Source of the DNA: Hyphomicrobiales bacterium
Lineage (GTDB): Bacteria; Pseudomonadota; Alphaproteobacteria; Rhizobiales; JAJFHB01
DNA: 64,000 nt
Assembly: GCA_021775755.1 (NCBI GenBank)
Contig: JAJFHE010000023.1
Coordinates: forward strand, 1 to 64,000
Direction of reading: 5' to 3'
The notes beneath the pieces were generated by a model that had not been told where the DNA came from, made no database searches, and saw only the letters and a program-made list of their open reading frames with translations. Of the stretch, positions 43,257-52,638 are shown in pieces. A program made the translations under genes and the position numbers. Position 1 is the first letter of the stretch. The number at the start of each line of letters is the position of its first letter.

Positions 43257-46132
43257 TGCGCTTCGTCCCAGTTGGAGGCGGCGCGGGCGTCGACCTGCAG
43301 CGGCACGGCGAGTTTGAGCACCGGCTCCGGTGCCTGTTCCATAATGCGCACCGCTACATCGATGGTCTTGTCGACCTCCGCGTCGGGCGCTTCGAAGATC
43401 AGTTCATCGTGCACCTGCAGGAGCATGCGCGCCGACAGGCCCGCCGTCTCCAGAGCCTCGTGCATGCGCATCATGGCGCGGCGGATGATGTCGGCGGCCG
43501 AGCCCTGGATCGGCGCATTGATGGCGGCGCGTTCCATGAAGGCGCGCTCGTTGGGGTTTTTGGAATTGATCTTCGGGTAGTGCGCGCGGCGTCCGAAAAC
43601 GGTTTCCACGTAGCCCAGTCGGCGCGCCGTTTCCTTCGTGTCTTCCATATATGTGCGAATGCCGGGGAAACGCGTGAAATAGGTGTCGATATAGTCCTTC
43701 GCCTCGCCGCGCGGGATCTGCAGCTGGTTGGCGAGCCCGAAGGCGGAAATGCCGTAGATAATGCCGAAGTTGATGGCCTTGGCGCGGCGGCGCACCATCG
43801 GGTCCATGCCGTCAACCGGCACGCCGAACATTTCGCTTGCGGTCATGGCGTGAATATCGAGACCGTCGGCAAACGCCTGTTTGAGCGAAGCGATGTCGGC
43901 GATATGGGCGAGCACGCGCAGTTCGATCTGGCTGTAATCGGCGCTTATCAACTTCGTGCCTTGAGGCGCGACGAAGGCGGTGCGGATGCGACGGCCCTCT
44001 TCGGTACGCACGGGGATGTTCTGAAGATTGGGGTCGGTCGACGACAACCGGCCAGTGGATGTCGAGGCGAGTGCATACGAGGTGTGCACGCGGCCCGTGT
44101 CGGGATTGATGAACTCCGGCAGCGCGTCGGTGTAGGTCGAGCGCAGCTTTGAGAGCTGGCGCCAGGCAAGCACGCGCACCGGCAGGTCGTGGCCCTGGCC
44201 GGCCAGCGCTTCGAGCACGTCGGCGCCGGTGCCCCAGGCGCCGGTTTTGGTTTTCTTGCCGCCCTCAATGCCCATCTTGTCGAACAGGATTTCGCCGAGC
44301 TGCTTGGGCGAGCCGATATTGAACTCTTCGCCGGCAAGCTGGTGGATCTCCGTAACGAGTTTCTCCATGCCCTTGGCAAAGGTGCCCGACAGGCTCGCGA
44401 GCACCGTGCGGTCGACGGTAATGCCCTCGCGTTCCATGCGCGCGAGCACCGGCACCATGGGGCGCTCCAGACGCTCATAGAGCGTTGCCATGCCTTCCGC
44501 CACGAGCCGGGGTTTAAGGATGTGCCACAGCCTGAGAGTGACATCGGCATCCTCCGCGGCATAGGCGGTCGCCTTGTTGATCGGCACCCGGTCGAAAGTG
44601 ATCTTCGACTTGCCGGAGCCCGCGACTTCCTTGAACGGGATCGGCGTGTGCCCGAGATGGCGTGTCGACAGCTCATCCATGCCGTGACCGCCAAGGCCGG
44701 TATCAAGAGCATAGGAGAGCAGCATGGTGTCGTCGAAGGGCGCCACCTCGATGCCGTAGCGCACCAGAACGAGCCAGTCGTATTTGAGGTTCTGCGCGAT
44801 CTTGAGGACGCCCGGGTCTTCAAGCAGCGGTTTCAGCAGCGCAATGGCGTCGTCGAGCGGGATCTGCGGGCCGATGTCGCCATCGAGCCCGAGATCGTCG
44901 GCACCCTTATGGGCAAGTGGAATATAGCAGGCCTCGCCGGGCTCGAGCGATAGCGAGACGCCGACGAGTTCGGCCTGCATTGCATCGAGCGATGTGGTTT
45001 CGGTGTCGACGGCAACCACGCCTTTGGCCGCGGCAAGCGCGGTCCATTCGGCGAGGCGTTCTACCGTGTTGACGGTTTCATAGCGTTCAGCGTCGAACGG
45101 CACTTTGGCAATTTCCGCCGCCACGCCCGCAACCATTGCCTGAGGCGTGCTGGCGCCTTCTCCGCCTGAAGGCGCTTGCGGCGCGGCTTCGGCTTCCCAG
45201 CCCTTGACCTCAACACTGCCTGCGTCGATAGCATCGGCATCGGCGTCGTAGACCTCCGCCATGCGGCGGGTCAGGGTCGTGAACTCCATGGCTTTCAGGA
45301 AGCCGACGAGCTTCGCGGGATCGGGGGGTTCGACGGCAAAGCTTGCCAGATCCTCTTCCACAGCCACGTCCGTCTTGAGCGTAACGAGCTCGCGCGACAG
45401 GCGTGCCTGTTCGGCGAACTCGATGAGATTTTCACGGCGTTTGTTCTGCTTGATCTCGCCGGCGCGCTCAAGCAGCGTGTCGAGATCGCCATATTCGGTT
45501 ATGAGCTGCGCGCCGGTCTTGACGCCGATACCGGGCACGCCGGGCACGTTATCGACACTGTCGCCGGCGAGCGCCTGCACCTCGATGACCTTGTCCGGCC
45601 CGACGCCGAATTTCTCAACCACCGCATCGGCATCGACGGCACGGTTCTTCATGGTGTCGTACATGAGCACAAGATCGCTGACGAGCTGCATCAGGTCCTT
45701 GTCGGACGAGATGACGGTGACGTCGGCGCCCTGGGCTTCGGCCAGGCGCGCATAGGTCGCAATCAGATCGTCAGCCTCATAGCCCTCCATCTCAACGGAG
45801 GGCACGTTGAAGGCGCGCACCGCATCGCGGATGAGGCCGAACTGGGGAACGAGGTCTTCCGGCGCGGGCGGCCGGTGTGCCTTGTATTGCGGATAGATAT
45901 CGTTGCGGAACGAGCGCCCCGAGTAATCGAATATGACCGCGAGATGGGTCGGCTTGCGCCCCTCGATCGGTTCGCTCAAGAGCTTGTAGAGCATGTTGCA
46001 GAAGCCATGAACGGCACCGGTCGGCAGCCCGTCCGACTTGCGTGTGAGAGGCGGCAGGGCGTGGTAGGCGCGGAAGATGTAGCCCGAGCCGTCAATCAGA
46101 TAGACGTGGTCGCCCTTGGAAAGCGCGGTCAT
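43253..46132 (-). CDS. polA: DNA polymerase I
   Basis: PolA fills gaps and removes RNA primers. The 959-residue product has three domains. The 5' nuclease is at about 1-300 (LIDGSGYIFRAYHALPPL, VISSDKDLMQLV, VPGVPGIGVKTG). The 3'-5' exonuclease is at about 360-560, with DTETTSLDAM keeping its acidic residues, so proofreading is probably intact. The polymerase part has DYSQIELRVLAHI and VHDELIFEAPD. ATG 46132 has AGAGGA upstream. It overlaps the next small gene by TTGA. Confidence 0.97.
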   Translation of the reverse strand: MTALSKGDHVYLIDGSGYIFRAYHALPPLTRKSDGLPTGAVHGFCNMLYKLLSEPIEGRKPTHLAVIFDYSGRSFRNDIYPQYKAHRPPAPEDLVPQFGLIRDAVRAFNVPSVEMEGYEADDLIATYARLAEAQGADVTVISSDKDLMQLVSDLVLMYDTMKNRAVDADAVVEKFGVGPDKVIEVQALAGDSVDNVPGVPGIGVKTGAQLITEYGDLDTLLERAGEIKQNKRRENLIEFAEQARLSRELVTLKTDVAVEEDLASFAVEPPDPAKLVGFLKAMEFTTLTRRMAEVYDADADAIDAGSVEVKGWEAEAAPQAPSGGEGASTPQAMVAGVAAEIAKVPFDAERYETVNTVERLAEWTALAAAKGVVAVDTETTSLDAMQAELVGVSLSLEPGEACYIPLAHKGADDLGLDGDIGPQIPLDDAIALLKPLLEDPGVLKIAQNLKYDWLVLVRYGIEVAPFDDTMLLSYALDTGLGGHGMDELSTRHLGHTPIPFKEVAGSGKSKITFDRVPINKATAYAAEDADVTLRLWHILKPRLVAEGMATLYERLERPMVPVLARMEREGITVDRTVLASLSGTFAKGMEKLVTEIHQLAGEEFNIGSPKQLGEILFDKMGIEGGKKTKTGAWGTGADVLEALAGQGHDLPVRVLAWRQLSKLRSTYTDALPEFINPDTGRVHTSYALASTSTGRLSSTDPNLQNIPVRTEEGRRIRTAFVAPQGTKLISADYSQIELRVLAHIADIASLKQAFADGLDIHAMTASEMFGVPVDGMDPMVRRRAKAINFGIIYGISAFGLANQLQIPRGEAKDYIDTYFTRFPGIRTYMEDTKETARRLGYVETVFGRRAHYPKINSKNPNERAFMERAAINAPIQGSAADIIRRAMMRMHEALETAGLSARMLLQVHDELIFEAPDAEVDKTIDVAVRIMEQAPEPVLKLAVPLQVDARAASNWDEAH

Positions 46133-46377
46133 GGGAAATCCTCTGAGAGCCGATGGAGGAGCCGTACCGGTGCACAGTAGGACAAGCCAAACAGCGCGGG
46201 AAGGGCCTGGACCGGAATTGTCGGGGATAGAGGTGACAGGATGCGTCAGTTGCAACGGCTACCGGCGAGGCGGCGTAAGACCCCTTCCTGCATCATGTTC
46301 CCGCCGCTATTTGCTCTTAACAAACCGCGGTATAGAGTGCCTGCGGATTTTTCGACTTTCAGTAGAGGTGATTCGAA

Positions 46378-47061
46378 ATGCGCTTGACGATGCGCACCGC
46401 GTGGAAAACGCTTGCCGGCGCTGCCATCGCCGCCGGCGCGGGGCTCTGCGCGCACCCGGCGGCAGCTCATCCGCATGTATGGATCTATGCCTATTCAGAC
46501 GTCGTGTTCGATGCGGAGGGCCGGATTGTGGCGCTCAACATTGAATGGGAGTTCGACGAGTTCTATTCGGTCGTGGCGGTTGAAGGGCTCGATGCCAATG
46601 GCAACGGCACCTATGAGCCGGAAGAAATCCAGCCGGTTGCGGCGGAGAACGTGACGGCGCTGGCCGAGTACAGCTATTTCACGAAGTTCGAAGTGAACGG
46701 TGCGCAAGCCGAATTCGGAGAGGTTACCGAGTACGGATCGCGGTTCGCAAACGGCCTCTACACGCTGCATATGCGCCTGCCCCTTGCCACGCCGGTCGAT
46801 CCGGCAAAACAGGCGGTCACCTACCGGATGTACGACCCCTCGTTCTATATCTCGATCGAGTACGCCAATGCGGAGGCGATTACGGCAATCGGCGCCATGC
46901 CGGAGGCGTGCGGCCTACTGCTGGTCAAATCGTCCGCCGGCCAGGACGCCAGCCAGACGCCCGAAGAAATCTACCAGGCCTATGCCGATGCATCGGAGGT
47001 CGGGGCGCTTTACGCCGATACGGTGCGGCTTGACTGCGGAGTGGCACAGCCACCGTCATGA
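46378..47061 (+). CDS. DUF1007 family exported protein (nickel/cobalt transport partner)
   Basis: The 227-residue product has a signal peptide (about 1-30, ending AAAHPHVW) and a DUF1007 body including EWEFDEFYSVV, YSYFTKFEVNG and YRMYDPSFYISIEY. Members are typically paired with NicO/RcnA-type exporters, which is the case here: the downstream gene overlaps by ATGA. A periplasmic metal-handling role is inferred. The loop DANGNGTYEPEE may bind a cation. Confidence 0.9.
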   Translation: MRLTMRTAWKTLAGAAIAAGAGLCAHPAAAHPHVWIYAYSDVVFDAEGRIVALNIEWEFDEFYSVVAVEGLDANGNGTYEPEEIQPVAAENVTALAEYSYFTKFEVNGAQAEFGEVTEYGSRFANGLYTLHMRLPLATPVDPAKQAVTYRMYDPSFYISIEYANAEAITAIGAMPEACGLLLVKSSAGQDASQTPEEIYQAYADASEVGALYADTVRLDCGVAQPPS

Positions 47062-48107
47062 GGCATGTCGTTTTCGTCCTGGCCTGCGCGGCCCTGCTTG
47101 CTGCATGGATACCGTCAGTTTCAGTGGCGGCGAGCGCCGATACGGACCGCGCCCTCATCGTGGCGCAATCGTCGTCGGGCAGCCTGTTCGCACCGAACGA
47201 AACCGCCGTGCCGCGAAACGTCAACTGGTGGACACGACTCACTGCCTATATCCGCATCAAGCAACAGGAGTTCTACCGCGCGCTTGGCAAGGCAATCCGC
47301 GAGGTCAAGGAACAGAATTCCCTCGCAGCTGCATGGTCGCTCGTGCTCTTGAGCTTCCTGTACGGCGTGTTTCATGCCGCCGGCCCGGGCCACGGCAAGG
47401 CGGTGATATCCGCCTACCTTCTTGCCGACGAGCGCCAGGTCAAACGCGGCATCATGCTTGCCCTCGCGGCCTCGGTCCTGCAGGCGGTAAGCGCCATCGT
47501 CCTGGTGACCGGTGCGCTGCTTGTCGTGACAACGGCGGGGCGGACCGCCAAATCCATCGTGCCTTACATGGAGAACGCCTCCTACGCCCTGATCTGCGCC
47601 ATCGGACTCTACATGCTGTGGACGGCGGTGCGTGGTCATGGGCACGGCCAACACCATGAACACACGCATGAATACGGGCACGGGCACGGGCACGGGCACG
47701 GGCACGGGCACGGGCACGAAGATGGGCATGGGCATGCACATATGCCGGCGCCGGTCCAGATCGGTGATGCGTGGTCGCTCCGTAAAGCCGCGTCCATCGC
47801 CTTTGCGGTCGGCATCCGGCCGTGTTCCGGGGCGGTTCTGGTGCTTGTCTTCGCAAATGCCGTGGGGCTCTACGTTGCCGGCATCGGCGCCACGTTCGCC
47901 ATGTCGTTCGGCACATTCATTACCGTGTCGGCGATTGCCGTCCTCACGGTCTATGCGAAAAACCTGTCCACAGCGCTGCTTGGCGCAGACAGTCCCTGGG
48001 CCGGGCGCATACTCCGCACGCTTTCGATCCTTGGTGCACTCGCCATCGTGTTGCTCGGCGTCATGCTGCTTTGGGGGGCGGTGACGGCACCGCGGCCGCT
48101 GCTGTAA
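47058..48107 (+). CDS. NicO/RcnA-type nickel-cobalt transporter
   Basis: The 349-residue product has a signal-like first helix, about six further membrane segments, HAAGPGHGKAVISAY (the conserved His-rich metal motif of the family) and GIRPCSGAVLVLVFA. A cytoplasmic or periplasmic loop near residue 195-230 is almost wholly His and Gly (HGHGHGHGHG), a probable metal-binding sink. It is probably an efflux system for nickel/cobalt, with the DUF1007 protein as partner. Confidence 0.92.
   Translation: MRHVVFVLACAALLAAWIPSVSVAASADTDRALIVAQSSSGSLFAPNETAVPRNVNWWTRLTAYIRIKQQEFYRALGKAIREVKEQNSLAAAWSLVLLSFLYGVFHAAGPGHGKAVISAYLLADERQVKRGIMLALAASVLQAVSAIVLVTGALLVVTTAGRTAKSIVPYMENASYALICAIGLYMLWTAVRGHGHGQHHEHTHEYGHGHGHGHGHGHGHEDGHGHAHMPAPVQIGDAWSLRKAASIAFAVGIRPCSGAVLVLVFANAVGLYVAGIGATFAMSFGTFITVSAIAVLTVYAKNLSTALLGADSPWAGRILRTLSILGALAIVLLGVMLLWGAVTAPRPLL
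47675..47718 (+). repeat. Hexanucleotide repeat in the nickel/cobalt transporter
   Basis: CGGGCA is repeated seven times without error from 47675 to 47716, coding for the His-Gly run. Further imperfect units flank it. Copy-number change would keep the frame. Confidence 0.9.
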
Positions 48108-48110
48108 GCG

Positions 48111-48422
48111 TCAATCGACAATCCGGCGCCCGCCGAGCTTGCGGTGCACCTTCTCGGCACTTTGACGCAGCACTTCCGCCGGGTCGCGGCCGAAATGCAC
48201 GCACAGGCACGACCAGTAAAAGATCACATCGCCTAGCTCATCGGCGGCTTCGGTAAGATCGGTTTTGCCGTCGCGCAGCACCTTCTTGATTTCATCGGCC
48301 ACTTCGCCCGCCTCGCCGGCAAGCCCAAGCGCCAGATAGGCAAGCTTCTCGTTGGAGATCGGCTGCCCCGGCACAACGCCGGCGACAGCCGCCACTTCGG
48401 CCGCATAGTCTTCAAGTTTCAT
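48111..48422 (-). CDS. MazG-like nucleotide pyrophosphohydrolase
   Basis: The 103-residue product has the all-helical MazG-like fold with the metal-binding acids in LAGEAGEVADEI and EAADELGDVIFYW. Such enzymes cleave unwanted nucleoside triphosphates to the monophosphate. ATG 48422 has AAAGGAACC upstream. It is convergent with the nickel/cobalt transporter, 3 bases apart, and divergent from bdhA. Confidence 0.88.
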   Translation of the reverse strand: MKLEDYAAEVAAVAGVVPGQPISNEKLAYLALGLAGEAGEVADEIKKVLRDGKTDLTEAADELGDVIFYWSCLCVHFGRDPAEVLRQSAEKVHRKLGGRRIVD

Positions 48423-48553
48423 GGCCCGGTTCCTTTCACTGTTGCCTACCGATAACGCGTGCGGTGGAGGCAAGCACGCGAATTTGACTTGATTTTCGCA
48501 CCCGCAACAGCGAAATGGTGCAATGCAACATCAAAAACCACGGAACACACTCC

Positions 48554-49336
48554 ATGCTTGAAGGCAAAACCGCCATCGTTACGGGCTCCACAAGCGGCAT
48601 CGGACTGGCGATCGCCACGTCGCTGGCCGAGGCCGGTGCAAACGTCATGCTGAACGGGCTTGGCGATGCGGACATTATTGAAAAGACCCGCGCCGAGCTT
48701 GAAAGCCAGACGAGCGCAAAGGTTGGTTTTCACGGCGCCAACATGCTCAAGCCTGAAGAGATCGAGGATCTTGTACACGACACGCAGGCGCGGTTCGGCA
48801 GTGCCGACATTCTCGTCAACAACGCGGGCATCCAGCATGTGTCGCCGGTCGAGGATTTTCCGGTTGCCAAGTGGGACGCCATTATCGCGATCAACCTGAC
48901 CGCGCCGTTTCATGCCATGCGGGCGGCGGTGCCGGCGATGAAGGAGCGCGGCTGGGGCCGCATCATCAATACCGGCTCCGCGCATGCGCTTGTCGCCTCG
49001 CCGTTCAAGGCGGCCTATGTCTCCGCCAAACACGGTATTGCCGGGCTGACGAAGACGGTGGCGCTTGAAGTCGCAGCCCACGGTGTGACGGTCAACACGA
49101 TCTGCCCGGGCTATGTGCTGACGCCGCTCGTTGAAAGCCAGATCCCCGACACCGCGAAAGCGCGCGGCATCACCGAAGACGAAGTGAAGCGCGACGTTCT
49201 GCTCGCCGCCCAGCCGACCAAGGAATTCGTGACCGTGGAACAGGTCGGCAGTTTCGCGGCATTCCTGTGTTCCGATGCGGCCGCCTCTATTACCGGTGCC
49301 GTGCTGCCGATCGACGGAGGCTGGACATCACAATGA
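48554..49336 (+). CDS. bdhA: 3-hydroxybutyrate dehydrogenase
   Basis: This short-chain dehydrogenase oxidises D-3-hydroxybutyrate to acetoacetate with NAD in polyhydroxybutyrate breakdown. The 260-residue product has GSTSGIGLAIA, NNAGIQHVSPVEDFP (residues around the substrate pocket typical of BDH), the catalytic Ser in NTGSAHALVASPFKA and YVSAKHG, and ends with DGGWTSQ. ATG 48554 is chosen. It lies 25 bases ahead of the patatin gene. Confidence 0.92.
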   Translation: MLEGKTAIVTGSTSGIGLAIATSLAEAGANVMLNGLGDADIIEKTRAELESQTSAKVGFHGANMLKPEEIEDLVHDTQARFGSADILVNNAGIQHVSPVEDFPVAKWDAIIAINLTAPFHAMRAAVPAMKERGWGRIINTGSAHALVASPFKAAYVSAKHGIAGLTKTVALEVAAHGVTVNTICPGYVLTPLVESQIPDTAKARGITEDEVKRDVLLAAQPTKEFVTVEQVGSFAAFLCSDAAASITGAVLPIDGGWTSQ

Positions 49337-49361
49337 ATGCCGGGGCAATGAGGCAGGGGCA

Positions 49362-50387
49362 ATGAGCGCCGAACGCAAGACCCGCCCGGTCAATCTGGCG
49401 CTTCAGGGCGGCGGCGCGCATGGCGCCTTTGCGTGGGGTGTGATCGACCGCCTGCTTGAGGACGGCAGGCTCACGGTAGATGCGATTTCCGGCACCAGTG
49501 CCGGCGCCATGAACGCGGTGGTGATCGCCGATGGTTATATGCAGGGAAAGGGCGATGGTGCGCGCGAGGCGTTGCACGACTTCTGGCACGCGGTGAGCGA
49601 GGCGGCCCGGACAAGCCCGATCCAGCGCACGCCGCTCGACATGATCATGGGCAACTGGAGCCTTGATTATTCGCCGGGCGTTTTGATGTTCGACCTGATC
49701 AGCCGCATGGTCTCGCCCTACGACTTCAATCCCCTCAACATCAATCCGCTGAAAACGCTGCTCGAGGGGCAGATCGACTTTGAGCGCGTGCGCTGCTGCA
49801 CCGACATCCGCCTCTTCGTCTCCGCCACCAATGTTCACACCGGCCGCGTCAAGGTGTTCGAGAACGCCGAGATCAGCGCCGATGCGGTGATGGCGTCAGC
49901 CTGTCTGCCGTATATCTTTCAGGCGGTAGAGATCGATGGCGTGCCTTACTGGGATGGCGGCTATATCGGCAATCCGGCGCTTTATCCGTTCTTCTACGAG
50001 ACGGCGACACCGGACATAATCCTGATTCAAATCAATCCGATGGAACGCAAGGAAACGCCGCGCTCGGCGCGCGATATTCTGAACCGCATGAACGAGATTT
50101 CGTTCAATGCCGCGCTGGTCAAGGAACTGCGCGCCATAGAGTTCGTATCCCGGCTCATCGACGAGGGCAAACTCGACGCGGACACCTACATGCGCGTGCG
50201 CATGCACAAGATCGGCGGCGACGGCGAACTATCGGAGCTTTCCGCCACCAGCAAGCTCAACGCGGAATGGGCATTCCTCACCCATATGCGCGACATCGGC
50301 CGCGACGCGGCGGGAGCCTGGCTGGAGGAGAACTTCAAGGCGATCGGCAAACGCGGCACGTTCGATCTCAAATCGATTTTGCATTAG
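49362..50387 (+). CDS. Patatin-like phospholipase family protein
   Basis: The 341-residue serine lipid hydrolase has the oxyanion loop LQGGGAHGAFAWG, the nucleophile Ser46 in GTSAGAMNAV, and the catalytic Asp198 in DGGYIGNPAL. No signal peptide is visible, so it is cytoplasmic. ATG 49362 has GGGGCA ahead. It follows bdhA by 25 bases, which suggests a role in mobilising polyhydroxybutyrate or membrane lipid; that is inference. Confidence 0.9.
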   Translation: MSAERKTRPVNLALQGGGAHGAFAWGVIDRLLEDGRLTVDAISGTSAGAMNAVVIADGYMQGKGDGAREALHDFWHAVSEAARTSPIQRTPLDMIMGNWSLDYSPGVLMFDLISRMVSPYDFNPLNINPLKTLLEGQIDFERVRCCTDIRLFVSATNVHTGRVKVFENAEISADAVMASACLPYIFQAVEIDGVPYWDGGYIGNPALYPFFYETATPDIILIQINPMERKETPRSARDILNRMNEISFNAALVKELRAIEFVSRLIDEGKLDADTYMRVRMHKIGGDGELSELSATSKLNAEWAFLTHMRDIGRDAAGAWLEENFKAIGKRGTFDLKSILH

Positions 50388-50397
50388 AAATGCGCGT

Positions 50398-51237
50398 ATG
50401 AACGCCCGCGCCGCCATTTGTGCCTGCCTGCTTGCACTGCTCATCGGAGCGGGGGCGGCGCGGGCCTTCGACGACCAGCCACGCAAGTATCTGCGCTTCC
50501 ATTTCGACGGCGCCGACTATTTCGGCGTTCTGGTCTCGGATACGATCTTCGAACTCGATGGCGATTTTCTGGACGGCGCGCAGGAAACCGGGCGCAGCAT
50601 TCCACTCGAGGCAGTACAACTCCTGCCGCCCGTCGTGCCATCCAAAGTCATCGGCCTTGCCTTCAATTACGCTGCCCGCGAGGGCTTCACGGCCTCAGAC
50701 CCACCGGCACTGTTCGCAAAACTGCCGAGCGCCGTGATCCCGCACGGTGCCGAAATCATCATCGCGGACGCCGCCCATGAACCGCATTTCGAAGGCGAGA
50801 TGGTGATCGTCATCGGCACGCGGGCGCGCGAAGTCTCAAGGGACGAAGCGCTCGGCCACGTGTTCGGCGTGACCATCGGCAATGACGTCACCGCGCATGG
50901 CCTACCGCAAACACCGTTCCATGTGCTGCGTGCCAAGAGCATGGACACGTACGCGCCGCTTGGTCCGTGGATCGTGCCGGGGCTCGATTACGACAATCTG
51001 ACGCTCACGACGCATGTCAACGGGGAACGTGTGCAGCACCGCTCAACGCGGCGCATGGTGCATGGTGTTGCGGAGATCGTTGCAGCAATCAGCGCTGAAA
51101 TGACGCTGGAGCCGGGCGATGTGATCTACACCGGCACGCCAGGTGGTTCGGCTGCCCTGCAGCCCGGCGATGTTGTTGAAATCACCCTTGAGGGCGTCGG
51201 CACGCTGCGCAATTCGGTTGCGGATGCTCAAAAATAG
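50398..51237 (+). CDS. Fumarylacetoacetate-hydrolase-fold protein with a signal peptide
   Basis: The 279-residue product has an FAH catalytic domain from about residue 78: SKVIGLAFNYAARE, the metal-binding HFEGEMVIVIG, TIGNDVTAH and DTYAPLGPWIV, plus IYTGTPGG. The family opens or decarboxylates beta-diketo acids. The unusual part is the first 23 residues, AICACLLALLIGAGAARA, a clear signal peptide, since most FAH proteins are cytosolic. It is 10 bases behind the patatin gene and may be co-transcribed. The substrate is unknown. Confidence 0.85.
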   Translation: MNARAAICACLLALLIGAGAARAFDDQPRKYLRFHFDGADYFGVLVSDTIFELDGDFLDGAQETGRSIPLEAVQLLPPVVPSKVIGLAFNYAAREGFTASDPPALFAKLPSAVIPHGAEIIIADAAHEPHFEGEMVIVIGTRAREVSRDEALGHVFGVTIGNDVTAHGLPQTPFHVLRAKSMDTYAPLGPWIVPGLDYDNLTLTTHVNGERVQHRSTRRMVHGVAEIVAAISAEMTLEPGDVIYTGTPGGSAALQPGDVVEITLEGVGTLRNSVADAQK

Positions 51238-51284
51238 GTCTGGGGGGCGCCGGCGACCCGTGGTTCACATTCGACCCATCGTCG

Positions 51285-52532
51285 TTAGCGCTCCAGAATG
51301 ATGTTGCTACCGGTTCGATTGACGCCCGACGGCACCGGAATGTCAGTCTGACCGTAGCCGGTGTTCAACACCAGGTTGGGTTTGGCGGACAGTGCGATGC
51401 GGTTTGCGATGATCGCGGTCCAGGCTGAACCCTCCGCCACTGGCGCATTGGAGCTAACGCTCAGTATGCCCCGCGACAGATAGAATGTCCCAAGCAAAAT
51501 TGAAGCTTTATTGCTCGAAATCTCATGCGTCCGATTTGCTGGCGCACTTCGGTCTTCAAAGAACAAAATGCCCGCCATGGGACCATCTTTTGGCGCCGTC
51601 AGATTCACAACCGAATTACTTTCAAGATAAAATATCGTTTTGTTCCCCGCGAGATAGAATCCGACATTCTCTCCGTTCAACACCGCACCTGAGCCGATCC
51701 AAAATTCTCCGTTTTCGATGACATAGATGCCCGATTCCAAGACGAAGTCGCCACCGGCTATTCGAATTCCGCCGCAATAAACGCCCGGATAGAGAATTTG
51801 CAGGCCCTTCACGCCCTTCGGGTTCGTGTAATTGGTATAGTCGCACCCGCTGTACGTCGGCGCGGGCCGGTCCGAGAGGGGATCTGGAATTGGTGGACAG
51901 TCCGTCGTGGCGCCTGGAATAAAAGCTGAGTTTGAGCCATCGACCCCTCCGGCGGAGCAAATCAGTTCAGCAGCTATCAGTGCCTTGTTCGCGACATCCA
52001 CTCCCGAGCTGCTGGTTGAATTGGAAACAACCGCGCATGTTGCTGCATTGATTTGCGCCTCCTGCCTCAACGAGACGGCGGTTGACGCCGCTTCATCCAG
52101 AGCGAGTACGCAAAGCCTGCCCCCGCCGACCGCGCGCGCAACGGCATCAGCGGATATGTTCGGCAGACTGGTCGCGAGAAAATCCGCAAAGTAAGTTACG
52201 CGCTGCTGGCTAACGCCGACTTCGACGGCGCTTCTGCCATCAATCAAACGCGCCTTAACGCTAAGGCCGGTCGTGCTGCCTCCAGCATTTGCCACCTGAG
52301 CCATGGCTACAGACCTGGCCACGGCTTCAATCTGACTGTCGCTGGCATTGGCGAGATAGAGTTCGCGCGCAGCCGCCAGTGCCGCGGCATCCGCGACACC
52401 CTGCAGTTTGCGGTCCTGCGCGGTCCAGGCCGTGTAATCCACGGCAAGCCCCAGTCCGCCCATCAAAATGGGCACGACCAGAGTAAAAACGATCGCAACC
52501 TGTCCCCCGGCATTCGCCCAGAAATTCTTCAT
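51285..52532 (-). CDS. TadG-like (Tad/Flp pilus assembly family) membrane-anchored protein, orphan
   Basis: The 415-residue product starts with GGQVAIVFTLVVPILMGGLG, the Tad-family N-terminal helix, then AVDYTAWTAQDRKLQGVAD and AADAAALAAARELYLA, which place it in the TadE/TadG group. The rest is a large Ser/Asn/Gly-rich extracellular part with repeated short beta motifs (IRIAGGDFVLESGIYVIEN), possibly a beta-helix. No tad/cpa genes lie nearby. It may be a surface or pilus-associated protein acting with a tad locus elsewhere. Confidence 0.82.
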   Translation of the reverse strand: MKNFWANAGGQVAIVFTLVVPILMGGLGLAVDYTAWTAQDRKLQGVADAAALAAARELYLANASDSQIEAVARSVAMAQVANAGGSTTGLSVKARLIDGRSAVEVGVSQQRVTYFADFLATSLPNISADAVARAVGGGRLCVLALDEAASTAVSLRQEAQINAATCAVVSNSTSSSGVDVANKALIAAELICSAGGVDGSNSAFIPGATTDCPPIPDPLSDRPAPTYSGCDYTNYTNPKGVKGLQILYPGVYCGGIRIAGGDFVLESGIYVIENGEFWIGSGAVLNGENVGFYLAGNKTIFYLESNSVVNLTAPKDGPMAGILFFEDRSAPANRTHEISSNKASILLGTFYLSRGILSVSSNAPVAEGSAWTAIIANRIALSAKPNLVLNTGYGQTDIPVPSGVNRTGSNIILER

Positions 52533-52597
52533 GAGCCTTACCTTTTCGGTATCGCGCCACAGTTCTAGGGCGCCTTGGTACGAATGACCCTAAAGGC

Positions 52598-52617
52598 AAA
52601 ACAAAAACATTTGTTTT
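52598..52617. promoter_or_regulatory. AT-rich inverted repeat between two minus-strand genes
   Basis: AAAACAAA (52598-52605) and TTTGTTTT (52610-52617) form a perfect 8-bp inverted repeat around AACA. It sits 21 bases after the stop of the response-regulator kinase and 66 bases before the TadG-like start on the minus strand. It could be a weak terminator of the former or an operator of the latter. Confidence 0.4.
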
Positions 52618-52638
52618 AGAGAACTGGTAAAGTGCCCG

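Noticed and set aside
47675-47718. CRISPR-like array
   Set aside because: Units are six bases, adjacent, and in frame with a His-Gly protein segment; there are no spacers.
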